DNA of 39,060 nucleotides from Planctomycetota bacterium (GTDB lineage Bacteria; Planctomycetota; Phycisphaerae; UBA1845). Shown piece after piece: positions 31,409 to 39,060 of this stretch (the first letter of the stretch is position 1; each line of letters opens with the position of its first letter). The position numbers and the translations under genes are program-made. The stretch is taken from the NCBI GenBank assembly GCA_024280855.1, contig JAJRPG010000091.1:1-39060 (forward strand), read 5' to 3'. The notes under the pieces were generated by a model that had not been told where the DNA came from, ran no database searches, and saw only the letters and a list, made by a program, of their open reading frames with translations.

Positions 31409-32815
31409 TCATGCTACCGCTATTGGCTGATGCCATTGTTCGCGTAGCGGTTCTACTAACTTATCAAGTCCTACTGCCCTGGAGCCTTTAATCCAAACCA
31501 AGTCGCCCGCACGCAGCAATCCGCGCAGCGCCGCAGCCGCTAATGTGGCATCCTGACAAGCGATAACCCGCATATCGCCGGTTAACCCAGCCGTTGCGAT
31601 GGATGCCTCCACGGCTAATTCGCCCACCACGACCAACAAGTGAATGCCAGCGTCGGCGGCTTGGCGTACCATTTGCTCATGGTAATCGGCGCTATCTTGG
31701 CCAAGCTCTCGCATGTCGCCCATAACGAAAACCCGCCGATTACAATCAGCCAATGACATCGACGCAATCGCCGCAGCCATGCTTGATGGATTGGCGTTGT
31801 ACGAATCGTCCACCATCGTCACCTGTCCGGCTTCGACCACGCGACATCGACCGCTAGCTGGTCTGTAGCTGGCCAGTCGTAAAATAATATGGGCAGGGTC
31901 CAGGCCAAACCATCGCGCGACGGCAAAAGTAGCGGCGGCGTTGGTGGCGTGATGTCCGCCGGGCATAGCTAATTCAATACGATGCTGACGGTCTAACGTG
32001 AAGGTACTTCGTCGAACCGAATCGGTCATCGCCTGAATCTGAAGTTCGGCGGCTTCATCGAAGCCAAAGGTCATCAGCCGAAGTCGCTCCAAACGTCGAA
32101 GCCGGTCCGGCGTCACTGGCCCATCTATGTTTATGACCCCCATGCCGCCGCGACGCACATGGTCGAACATGGAAAATTTTTCGGTGGTGATGCCTTCTAT
32201 CCCGCCAAGACCTTCCAAATGGGCAAAGCCGATTGACGTAAGCACGCCAATGTCGGGCTTAGCCATCGCGGAGAGCGCCGCGACTTCGCCGGGGCTATTG
32301 GTGCCGATTTCGATGACGAGGTATCTATCTTGAGCTTCTGCGCTGAGTAAGGTTAGCGGTACGCCGATATGATTGTTGAAACTTTTCAGCGCCGCTCTTC
32401 CGGGCATCGCATCGCCGAGAACGTGGTCGATCATTCTCTTGGTAGTAGTCTTGCCGTTGCTGCCAGTAATCGCGATGACCACTGTGGTAGGCGTCATGAC
32501 CTCGCTGCGGTAATATGTAGCTAGTGTTCCGAGTGTCGCAGTGGTGTCATCGACAAGCAAACAGGGGGCTTTCGGTTTTTCTAATTGCTTATGATACCAC
32601 GCCTCAGTTACCAGGCACGCGGCTGCGCCTTTCTCGATGGCTTGTAATACAAAATCGTGGCCATCAAATCGTTGCCCGTCGATAGCTACGAAAAGATCGC
32701 CAGTTTGCACATCGCGCGAATCAATGGTGACGCGGGTTACAATCACAGACTCGCATCCGGCAGGCGGTGTCGTATCAACGCCGAGGGCAACGGTGGCAAC
32801 GGGCATCGCAATCAT
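31409..32815 (-). CDS. murF: UDP-MurNAc-tripeptide--D-Ala-D-Ala ligase
   Basis: Adds D-Ala-D-Ala to the stem tripeptide. About 468 aa from ATG 32815, which overlaps the murE stop as ATGA; the longer frame to 32869 runs into murE. Motifs: TIDSRDVQTGDLFVAI, ATP loop AITGSNGKTTTK, NNHIGVPLTLL, VIEIGTNSPGE and VDDSYNANPSSM, all characteristic of MurF. It depends on Ddl for substrate, which makes the broken ddl frame notable. Confidence 0.97.
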   Translation of the reverse strand: MIAMPVATVALGVDTTPPAGCESVIVTRVTIDSRDVQTGDLFVAIDGQRFDGHDFVLQAIEKGAAACLVTEAWYHKQLEKPKAPCLLVDDTTATLGTLATYYRSEVMTPTTVVIAITGSNGKTTTKRMIDHVLGDAMPGRAALKSFNNHIGVPLTLLSAEAQDRYLVIEIGTNSPGEVAALSAMAKPDIGVLTSIGFAHLEGLGGIEGITTEKFSMFDHVRRGGMGVINIDGPVTPDRLRRLERLRLMTFGFDEAAELQIQAMTDSVRRSTFTLDRQHRIELAMPGGHHATNAAATFAVARWFGLDPAHIILRLASYRPASGRCRVVEAGQVTMVDDSYNANPSSMAAAIASMSLADCNRRVFVMGDMRELGQDSADYHEQMVRQAADAGIHLLVVVGELAVEASIATAGLTGDMRVIACQDATLAAAALRGLLRAGDLVWIKGSRAVGLDKLVEPLREQWHQPIAVA

Positions 32816-34341
32816 GCCACGTCCTCCGTGACCGGCGTCTTTGTTGGCGTTGTGGCTGAAGGTAGGCAAGCCTGCGCGACAGTCGCATCGTCGAATGCCA
32901 GAACCTTGTCACCAACGAGTTGATAATCTTCGTGACCTTTGCCAGCTATGAGTACCGTGTCTCCCGGATTGGCTAACTCGATAGCTAACTCAATCGCGAG
33001 GCGACGGTCTTGTTGCACTGATACGGACTGGCGTTGACTGCTATCAAACCCCGTCAATACATCTTCGATAATAGCCAAGGGGTCTTCATGACGCGGATTG
33101 TCGCTAGTTACAATAACATGGCTAGCAAACTCCGCAGCCGCCGCAGCCATGCGTGGCCGTTTGCTACGGTCACGATCTCCGCCGCAACCAAACACACATA
33201 TCAAACGGTTTTTCGTGAGCGGTTTTACTGCACGCAACACATGACGAAGCGCGTCGTCGGTGTGAGCGTAATCGACCAAGACACTAAATGGATAACCATC
33301 AGGCTCAATACGTTGTAATCGGCCTGGAACCATCGGAATACGCGACAAACCTTCAGCAATAGCAGCGCCATCTACGCCTAACGCTTCCGCGATCGCCCCG
33401 GCGAACATGGCGTTGAACACGTTATGCTCACCCAACAGTGCCAGGTTGATGTCTGCTTCAAAACCTTGGCCATGCAAAACAAATCGGCTACCGCTCGACG
33501 TCATGCCATTTATTGTCGCGAGCACGTCCGCATCCTTGTCGCATAAGCTAACATGTATCACGCGGGCCTGGCAATCTTGAACCATCATCGCCGAATAGGG
33601 ATCGTCTGCATTGACCACTGCTACCGCAGAAGGAGACAGTTGATCGAACAGCCGTTTCTTAGCGGCCGCGTAACTAGCCATGTCGGTATGAAAATCTAAA
33701 TGATCGCCGGATAAATTCGTGAAGCCAGCCACTTGAAAAGACAGCCCATCAGTGCGCCGCTGCTCAAGCGCGTGCGACGATACTTCCAACACAGCTACAT
33801 CAGCGCCGCGCGAACGCGATAAACTTAGCAAGCGACACAACTCTGAAGCGCCGGGAGTCGTTAACGGCGCTTTAACACATTCGTCAACGAGATCGTATTC
33901 TATCGTACCAAAGGTGGCAGGTCGCCGGTGGGCCGCCTTGAAAATTGAGCGGAGAAGCCACGCGACGGTGGTCTTGCCGTTGGTCCCTGTAATGCCTACG
34001 AGTGGAAAATTTTCTCGCGCGTCATCAAGACCGTAAAACGACGTAGCTAACTTGGCTAAGGCGGTGCGCGAATCCTCCACGCGAATCGTTGCGACATTTT
34101 CCGGACATGAAAACTCATCCTCAGAAATAATCGCCACCGCACCGTTGCCGATGGCTGACTCTAGGTAGCGATGTCCGTCAGTAGCACAGCCTCGCACCGC
34201 AACGAAACATGAGCCGGGTTTAACAAGACGAGAATCATCGACTAATGAGGTGATAACTATATCGGGAATGGAAGACGCATCCACATAGACACCAGCCTTG
34301 GCGAACAGTTGCGATAAAGATTGTGTCGTTTGCTCATCCAT
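32812..34341 (-). CDS. murE: UDP-MurNAc-L-Ala-D-Glu--2,6-diaminopimelate ligase
   Basis: Adds the third stem-peptide residue. 509 aa. N-terminal VDDSRLVKPGSCFVAVRG, ATP loop VGITGTNGKTTVAW (about residues 115-128), TTPGASELCRLL, FTNLSGDHLDFH and YAAAKKRLF (carbamylated Lys region). The SDNPRHEDP segment near residue 415 is the DNPR motif selective for meso-diaminopimelate, so the wall is predicted to be DAP-type. It follows ftsI after a 259-bp gap containing two palindromes, which may be an internal regulatory point of the cluster. Confidence 0.97.
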   Translation of the reverse strand: MDEQTTQSLSQLFAKAGVYVDASSIPDIVITSLVDDSRLVKPGSCFVAVRGCATDGHRYLESAIGNGAVAIISEDEFSCPENVATIRVEDSRTALAKLATSFYGLDDARENFPLVGITGTNGKTTVAWLLRSIFKAAHRRPATFGTIEYDLVDECVKAPLTTPGASELCRLLSLSRSRGADVAVLEVSSHALEQRRTDGLSFQVAGFTNLSGDHLDFHTDMASYAAAKKRLFDQLSPSAVAVVNADDPYSAMMVQDCQARVIHVSLCDKDADVLATINGMTSSGSRFVLHGQGFEADINLALLGEHNVFNAMFAGAIAEALGVDGAAIAEGLSRIPMVPGRLQRIEPDGYPFSVLVDYAHTDDALRHVLRAVKPLTKNRLICVFGCGGDRDRSKRPRMAAAAAEFASHVIVTSDNPRHEDPLAIIEDVLTGFDSSQRQSVSVQQDRRLAIELAIELANPGDTVLIAGKGHEDYQLVGDKVLAFDDATVAQACLPSATTPTKTPVTEDVA

Positions 34342-34396
34342 GAGTTCGGTCGATCGCGTTATCGCTCAAGTTCAATTTTCTGAAGTCGCTCAATAT

Positions 34397-34429
34397 CACG
34401 GGTAAGCTATATCGCATACCCATGCCACC
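34397..34429. repeat. TGGCATGGGTA...TACCCGTG palindromic repeat, copy 3 (reverse orientation)
   Basis: Reverse-complement copy of the repeat at 10080 and 16864, with a longer loop, in the ftsI-murE gap about 55 bases before the murE start codon. It may affect transcription through the cluster. Confidence 0.6.
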
Positions 34430-34564
34430 CATCATCTAATCAGTCACCTCGTCCCAGCAGCTGATTTTAGTGATGCTTAGCCATCTGTCATGGCTCACCC
34501 GCCAAGTTCTGTCAGCGATTGAATCCTGACTGCACTTATTATTTTCACTCTGCCACCCTTAATC

Positions 34565-34586
34565 TGTGATTTTCGAGAAAATCACA
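34565..34586. promoter_or_regulatory. Perfect 10-bp dyad after ftsI (operator- or terminator-like)
   Basis: TGTGATTTTC and GAAAATCACA are separated by two bases, beginning 15 bases after the ftsI stop. Such a compact dyad could bind a dimeric regulator; TGTGA/TCACA recalls CRP-type half-sites, but the spacing differs. No T-tract is present. Confidence 0.4.
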
Positions 34587-34600
34587 CCATCGCTTCGACG

Positions 34601-36328
34601 CTAGTTCCTTGTACCGTCAGCGATTACGTCATCTCGCGGAACATCCATGTAGGCTAGCGTCCGCGACATAATGCGTGCGGCTGCCGGCGCCGAAATTTTC
34701 CCGCCATAATAGCCTTTTTTGGCATCGGGCCTGCGGATCATCACGAGTACGACAATTCTAGGAGCCTCAACCGGCGCCGCCCCGACGAATGCGCCCATGT
34801 ATGCGCCGGGTTCATATTTTCTTCGATCTTTATATGTGAGCTTGGCCGTCCCCGTTTTCCCTGCCACCGCATAGCCGGGAATTTTCGCCCTGCGCCCGCC
34901 GCCATGGGTCACGACTGAACGCATCAAATCTTTGGTGAGGTAGTTGGCGACTTCTTCGCTCACGACGCGACGTACAACTTCCGGCTTATCATACGACGTA
35001 ACGACCTGGCCATCGGGACCAACTATGGCTTTGACCACATGAGGCTTGAGCAGCCAACCGTCGTTAAACAGCGCCGCAAAACTCGTGATTAATTGGATGG
35101 GGGTCACGGAAATTTCGTAGCCAAAAGATACCGAAGCCGTGGACATATTTGTCCACTTCTTTAACGGGCGAACCAAGCCTCGATTTTCTCCTGGGCATTC
35201 GATGCCGGTTAGCGCACCAAAGCCGAAGCGTCTAATCGTCTCGTGAAGCATCGGATTGCCCATTCGTGTGGCGATGATGCTCATGCCTATGTTGCTACTG
35301 TGCGTGATGATGCCGCGAATGTCTAAATCTGCGAATGGTTTCGAATCTATAATCCTGCGAGAGCCGATGCGGTAGATGCCGTTATGGGTGTTGATGCGTT
35401 CGGTTCTGCTCACGAATTTTCCAGCTAACGCTTCACTAGCGATGATCGGCTTGAAGGTGCTGCCGGGTTCGGTGGGGTCAGTCACACAGCGGTTGCGACG
35501 GTCGCCGCTGGGGCTTGAGCCTGGGTCGCGTGGATCAAAAGTCGGCACCGAACACATAGCCAGGACTGATGCGTTGGTCGGGTCCATGACAATAGCTATT
35601 CCAGACTCCGCCGAAAATTCTGCGATGCTATCAGCTAATGACTCCTCCGTGATGCGCTGAATCTCAGCGTCGAGCGTAAGTACTATATGGTTGCCATCAA
35701 TGGGTGGCTGAGGTGCGGCATCGCCGTAACGCAATGCCCGTCGCCGAGCATCACGAACGGTTAGACGTTTTCCATTTTTACCTGCGAGTTGATCGTTAAA
35801 GGCAAGCTCCAAACCTTCCTGCCCATTGCCTTCTCGCCCCACAAAGCCCAGCACATGAGCCATGGATTCGCCAAGCGGATAATCTCTGACCTCCTGATCG
35901 ACCAAACCTACGGATGATAAATGCAACTCTTTCACCGCATCCGCTGTGATGTGGTCCACGCGCCTAGCTATGGTGATAAATCTCGATTTAGGCTTATCTT
36001 TAAGCTTTTTTTCAATCCTGTCAGCCGAGAGGTTAAGCCTTGAGGCAAGCACTTCTGCTACTTTTTTACGATCCTTAACGAGGGCCGCATCAACAAATAC
36101 ATCGGGCATACGGCGAGAGGTAGCAAGCACTCGGCCTCGACAATCTAAAATGGAACCTCGGCGGGCAGGAATGACGGACCTTCCGGCACGCTGCTTGTGT
36201 GAAGATGCCAGAAGCTTGACACTATAAGTAGCTTTGACATAGGCAAGTCGTCCACCAAGTGCGACAAGTACGGCCATCACACAAGAGAGCAGCACGATAG
36301 CCAATGTTCGCTGTCGTTGATCTGACAT
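34601..36328 (-). CDS. ftsI: Class B penicillin-binding protein, septal transpeptidase FtsI
   Basis: Crosslinks septal peptidoglycan, paired with FtsW. About 575 aa from ATG 36328, which has AGGTGG just upstream. One N-terminal helix (about residues 9-30), PBP dimerisation domain (PARRGSILDCRGRVLA, then DYPLGESMAHVLGFVG), then the transpeptidase domain with SxxK as STFK (about 290), SSN (about 344) and KTGT (about 491). No PASTA repeats. It follows the ftsL-like gene by 24 bp. Confidence 0.95.
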   Translation of the reverse strand: MSDQRQRTLAIVLLSCVMAVLVALGGRLAYVKATYSVKLLASSHKQRAGRSVIPARRGSILDCRGRVLATSRRMPDVFVDAALVKDRKKVAEVLASRLNLSADRIEKKLKDKPKSRFITIARRVDHITADAVKELHLSSVGLVDQEVRDYPLGESMAHVLGFVGREGNGQEGLELAFNDQLAGKNGKRLTVRDARRRALRYGDAAPQPPIDGNHIVLTLDAEIQRITEESLADSIAEFSAESGIAIVMDPTNASVLAMCSVPTFDPRDPGSSPSGDRRNRCVTDPTEPGSTFKPIIASEALAGKFVSRTERINTHNGIYRIGSRRIIDSKPFADLDIRGIITHSSNIGMSIIATRMGNPMLHETIRRFGFGALTGIECPGENRGLVRPLKKWTNMSTASVSFGYEISVTPIQLITSFAALFNDGWLLKPHVVKAIVGPDGQVVTSYDKPEVVRRVVSEEVANYLTKDLMRSVVTHGGGRRAKIPGYAVAGKTGTAKLTYKDRRKYEPGAYMGAFVGAAPVEAPRIVVLVMIRRPDAKKGYYGGKISAPAAARIMSRTLAYMDVPRDDVIADGTRN

Positions 36329-36352
36329 GCCCACCTTTTCGTAAAAGAAATA

Positions 36353-36646
36353 TCAACCCCTTGGCGGATTGAGGACCATTCGCGTCGATGATTTTTCAAC
36401 GCCATTTTCATGCGGTGGCACAAGCGTGTCGTGAAACCAGCCTACACGATGATACACCCGCATCGGAGATTTTAGTCGCGCGACCCGTGCCTGCACCTGC
36501 CATAACTCGCGACGAAGCGATACCCAGTGCGACTCAAATTCTAACACGCGCACCGCTGTCGATGCCTGGGCCTGTCGCATGACAACGACCCCCAAGGCCA
36601 TCGCAGCTAACAACACGATGAATACGCATGTACGAAACGGCGTCAA
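36353..36646 (-). CDS. FtsL-like division protein
   Basis: 97 aa, bitopic: short cytoplasmic head, one membrane helix (about residues 7-24, CVFIVLLAAMALGVVVM), then a periplasmic helix of heptad character (VRVLEFESHWVSLRRELWQVQARVARL) and a proline-rich tail. FtsL is poorly conserved, so the call rests on size, topology and its place immediately before ftsI. The start overlaps the stop of the LysM gene as ATGA. Expected partners are FtsQ and the FtsW/FtsI pair. No gene symbol is given because similarity is too weak to be sure. Confidence 0.62.
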   Translation of the reverse strand: MTPFRTCVFIVLLAAMALGVVVMRQAQASTAVRVLEFESHWVSLRRELWQVQARVARLKSPMRVYHRVGWFHDTLVPPHENGVEKSSTRMVLNPPRG

Positions 36647-37710
36647 CGGCCCGGCCTCGAAGAAGCAACCGCGCTGGTTAAGGGTAATTTAATCCGAACA
36701 CCCACACGAATCTTGTCAGGGTCAGGAAAATTTCTCTTGTTGAGGTCGTGAATTTCGTGCCAACGTTTCGCGTCGCCTAATTCGGTTCTCGCAATGTTGA
36801 TGTAACGGTCGTTTTGTTTGATCTGATACCAGCGGAATTTCGGTGTACGGCGAGTAGGCGATGACCTGTGGCTATTCGGATTCGTCGCAGGACGTTGAAC
36901 GCTGCGTGACGTACCAGACGACATTGTTGATTGCGCGGACATAGCAGCGCGTGTAGGGATCACAATTTCCATGCCGACTTTTAGTTGGTCAGGACTCGAT
37001 AAGATTGCTCGATTGGCGTCGAAAATCGCATCCACATTTCGGCGTGACGACTTGCCCAACTTTCTCGCAGCTATTTTGTATAACGTATCGCCATCTTTGA
37101 CTTTATATTTCGCAGAAGCCCTTGGTGCATAAGATGGATTAGTAGCCGGGCGAGACGCGGGCACGATGGCCCCGGCTGCGTAGCGAATCAGCCCGTCAAC
37201 AGATTGGCCCCACGTCGATTTTTCGGTAGTTCCACGATTCGTCAATTCGCCACTGTTTGGAGAACCCTGCGAAGTCAGCGAACCGTAGCCGGCTGCGTCC
37301 TGTCGTGGTCGCCTGTTCTGGGGCGAGACATCTCGACGAGAAACTGGCGATTGAATGCGTTCGGGCAATTGATGCTGTCCACCTGTAGGCCCTGATGATT
37401 GCGATTGATGTTGAGCGGGCTGATATTGTCGTGCCCGTTGAGGCATATCAACGCGCGTTGGCGGACGCTGCGTCTGCCGAGTTACAGGGTTGTTGCGAGT
37501 CGTTCGAGACGATGCTTGGGGACGAGTATTTACCTGCCGACGCGGATTTCGCTCGTATCGTGTCCGTGAATTCGCTTGCGTGTTGGCTTTGGCGAGGAAC
37601 GTGTGGTCGCGGGTACGGGAATCTAACTGGCCTCGATTGGCGAGAATTACAGCAAAACACACAATAAACCCAAGCCCGGCTAACAGTCCGACCTTGGTCT
37701 CGCGTGCCAT
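36643..37710 (-). CDS. Membrane-anchored double-LysM protein in the dcw cluster
   Basis: 355 aa. N-terminal membrane anchor (about residues 7-25), a long Arg/Gln/Pro/Asn-rich disordered stretch (about 30-165), and two LysM domains: 201-253 (KYKVKDGDTLYKIAARKLG... ending MEIVIPT) and 292-344 (RWYQIKQNDRYINIARTELG... ending RIKLP). LysM binds GlcNAc-containing polymers, here most likely peptidoglycan. It lies between rsmH (57-nt gap) and the ftsL-like gene (ATGA overlap). This suggests a division or septal wall role that is not part of the textbook dcw set. The basic linker could also bind anionic polymers. Confidence 0.85.
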   Translation of the reverse strand: MARETKVGLLAGLGFIVCFAVILANRGQLDSRTRDHTFLAKANTQANSRTRYERNPRRQVNTRPQASSRTTRNNPVTRQTQRPPTRVDMPQRARQYQPAQHQSQSSGPTGGQHQLPERIQSPVSRRDVSPQNRRPRQDAAGYGSLTSQGSPNSGELTNRGTTEKSTWGQSVDGLIRYAAGAIVPASRPATNPSYAPRASAKYKVKDGDTLYKIAARKLGKSSRRNVDAIFDANRAILSSPDQLKVGMEIVIPTRAAMSAQSTMSSGTSRSVQRPATNPNSHRSSPTRRTPKFRWYQIKQNDRYINIARTELGDAKRWHEIHDLNKRNFPDPDKIRVGVRIKLPLTSAVASSRPGR

Positions 37711-37767
37711 GCTATGTCCCTCCCTTAAGTTACAACATCGACGTCGCCTGCGTCGAAAACTTCAAAA

Positions 37768-38691
37768 TTATTCGACCGGTAGTCGCTCGACGACCCGCAG
37801 CTTTGCACTACGGGCACGTGGGTTCGAGTCTCTTTCTTCGGCACTCGCTACTATAGGTTTTTTCGTCAAAATACGATAAATGCCATCAGTCTTTCGCTGT
37901 CGAAAATCAAGCTTTACCGGCCGGTCTTCAACACTATGAAAAGCGATCACACCAAAGCGGCCGCCTTCAACCAAAATATCAGGAGCTTTCGCTAGCAGCC
38001 CTTCCAAACAAGGTATCTCATCGTTGACCGCCATCCGCAACGCTTGAAACGTGCGCGTCGCAGGATGTATCTTAGACTTCCGAGATTCCGGATTCACTCC
38101 GACCGCCCGTGAGACAATTTCAGCGAGCCTGCCAGTATTGAGAATGCGTGAATCCTTTCGCTGCTCACAAATCCACTTCGCAATCCGACGACTTTTCATT
38201 TCCTGAGCGTTGTAAAAAAACAGGCTAGCAAGTTCCTTCTCCGTCAGACGGTTCACCAAATCAGCAGCCGTCGTGACCAACTTAGGATTCATCCGCATAT
38301 CCAGCGGGCCATCATGACGAAACGAAAAGCCTCTTTCCGGCTGATCTAAATGCGCAGAATTTACACCGAGGTCTGCGAGTATCAAATTCGCTCGCTCAAC
38401 ACCCACCTGCTCCAAAACGCTTGATAAATCGGCAAAATTAGCTTGGACCATCTCAACGCGCGGGGCTACGTCAGCCAATTTCTGCTTGGCGAGAGATAAA
38501 TTTTCGGGATCAACATCGAGCCCGATCAACGTCCCGGTCGGGCCGATTAACTCCGCAAAAAGCGAAGCATGGCCACCCAAACCAACTGTGACGTCGATGA
38601 CGACATCGCCAGCCTTGGCCGGCATCAGCTCGCAGACTTCGTGAGCCAATACCGGAATATGACCACGTGGCTCGTCCTCTTGATGACTCAT
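37768..38691 (-). CDS. rsmH: 16S rRNA (cytosine(1402)-N4)-methyltransferase
   Basis: Also known as mraW; S-adenosylmethionine-dependent enzyme methylating C1402 in the 30S decoding centre. 307 aa with HIPVLAHEVCELM at the start, the SAM site VIDVTVGLGGHASLFAEL, GLDVDPENL, LILADLGVNSAHLD, RGFSFRHDGPLDMRM, and the closing HPATRTFQALRMAVNDE and VIAFHSVEDRPVK. First gene of the dcw cluster; no mraZ is seen in the 369 bp upstream. Confidence 0.96.
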   Translation of the reverse strand: MSHQEDEPRGHIPVLAHEVCELMPAKAGDVVIDVTVGLGGHASLFAELIGPTGTLIGLDVDPENLSLAKQKLADVAPRVEMVQANFADLSSVLEQVGVERANLILADLGVNSAHLDQPERGFSFRHDGPLDMRMNPKLVTTAADLVNRLTEKELASLFFYNAQEMKSRRIAKWICEQRKDSRILNTGRLAEIVSRAVGVNPESRKSKIHPATRTFQALRMAVNDEIPCLEGLLAKAPDILVEGGRFGVIAFHSVEDRPVKLDFRQRKTDGIYRILTKKPIVASAEERDSNPRARSAKLRVVERLPVE

Positions 38692-39060
38692 GCCGATCTT
38701 TCACCAACGAGCGGGGGGCCGTTTCCATCCTTGGTCACGGAATCCCAGACCCGCCAAAAGGTACTAGCTACGTTTGCGCTTCATAGCTAAAAACGAGAAG
38801 ACCAAATTATTTGCCGCAACTATCAAACCTGAAACCGACGAAGCTGGTTTTACTTATGAGCGATCGTGTCGCTGTAAAAAAATTGCGAAACCCGCCAGCA
38901 GATTCAGATTTTTCAGACTAACAAAGCCGCACGAAACAGCCTTGCACAACAAATATAGACAGCCTCCTTGCTTATGCACCTTCAAAACATCGCAGCAGGA
39001 CGCATCCTTGCGAACCAAATCTGCCATGCTGTTGGTTATTCGTCCTAAATAATGTTCAAC
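38692..39060. other. Region upstream of the dcw cluster, no supported gene
   Basis: 369 bp reaching the window edge. It should hold the promoter of the rsmH-led cluster. I see no mraZ, no run of TGGG-type MraZ boxes and no convincing -35/-10 pair. A 92-codon open frame on the + strand and a 57-codon one on the - strand (38854-39027) lack family features. Confidence 0.5.

Noticed and set aside
37811-37835. GGTTCGAGTC resembling a tRNA T-arm
   Set aside because: It lies in the coding frame of rsmH and no acceptor, D or anticodon stems surround it.
38854-39027. 57-codon - strand open frame (MADLVRKDAS...) upstream of rsmH
   Set aside because: It has a start and a Cys-rich sequence but no family pattern and could easily occur by chance; it is not mraZ.
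38774-39052. 92-codon + strand open frame upstream of rsmH
   Set aside because: No recognisable features, basic low-complexity peptide, overlaps the expected dcw promoter region.

Overview
The window looks like a chromosomal segment of a diderm, peptidoglycan-making bacterium, most probably a planctomycete (a Phycisphaerae-like lineage is my best guess). The reasons are a division/cell-wall (dcw) cluster that runs from rsmH to a divergent ftsQ but is not followed by ftsA or ftsZ, a meso-diaminopimelate-type MurE (DNPR motif), an LPS-type O-antigen polymerase/ligase, many small lipoproteins, and several families of short palindromic repeats between and inside genes. The taxonomy is inference; no rRNA or other decisive marker is present.

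Layout. 1-2000: a secreted thermonuclease-type protein and a class C beta-lactamase-fold serine hydrolase (+). 1947-3965 (-): a tightly overlapped operon of a secretin-N/STN-like exported coiled-coil protein, an ECF sigma factor and a single-pass putative anti-sigma factor. 4422-6134 (+): a GT39/PMT-like membrane glycosyltransferase. 6198-9119 (-): alaS carrying a translated 27-bp palindrome. 9493-14042: two lipoproteins, a lipopolysaccharide-kinase-like protein and an O-antigen polymerase/ligase with a TPR tail. 14143-16113 (+): hslV-hslU protease. 16524-16745 (+): rpsU. 17044-17841 (+): a FabG-like SDR. 17976-21334 (-): a lipoprotein, an MscS channel, an AT-rich orphan gene and a sugar phosphate isomerase/epimerase-like protein. 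21596-23195 (-): two related glycine-rich membrane proteins. 23319-38691 (-): the dcw cluster, in transcription order rsmH, a LysM protein, an ftsL-like gene, ftsI, murE, murF, mraY, ftsW, murG, murC, murB, ddl, ftsQ.

How the genes work together. MurC-MurE-Ddl-MurF build UDP-MurNAc-pentapeptide, MraY and MurG make lipid II, and FtsW with the class B PBP FtsI polymerise and crosslink septal peptidoglycan. FtsQ and the FtsL-like protein would scaffold them, and the LysM protein is a likely local peptidoglycan binder. The ddl reading frame is broken by a one-base frameshift exactly at a TTGA stop/start overlap.

The most unusual signals are not genes. There is a ~96-bp element family with conserved ~28-bp inverted arms and an unrelated 40-41-nt interior of nearly fixed length (three copies). 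A 27-bp palindrome lies inside the coding sequences of alaS and the O-antigen polymerase and is read in different frames. Other hairpin repeats sit in intergenic gaps, three of them between convergent genes. I found no tRNA, rRNA, CRISPR array, transposase or prophage gene.
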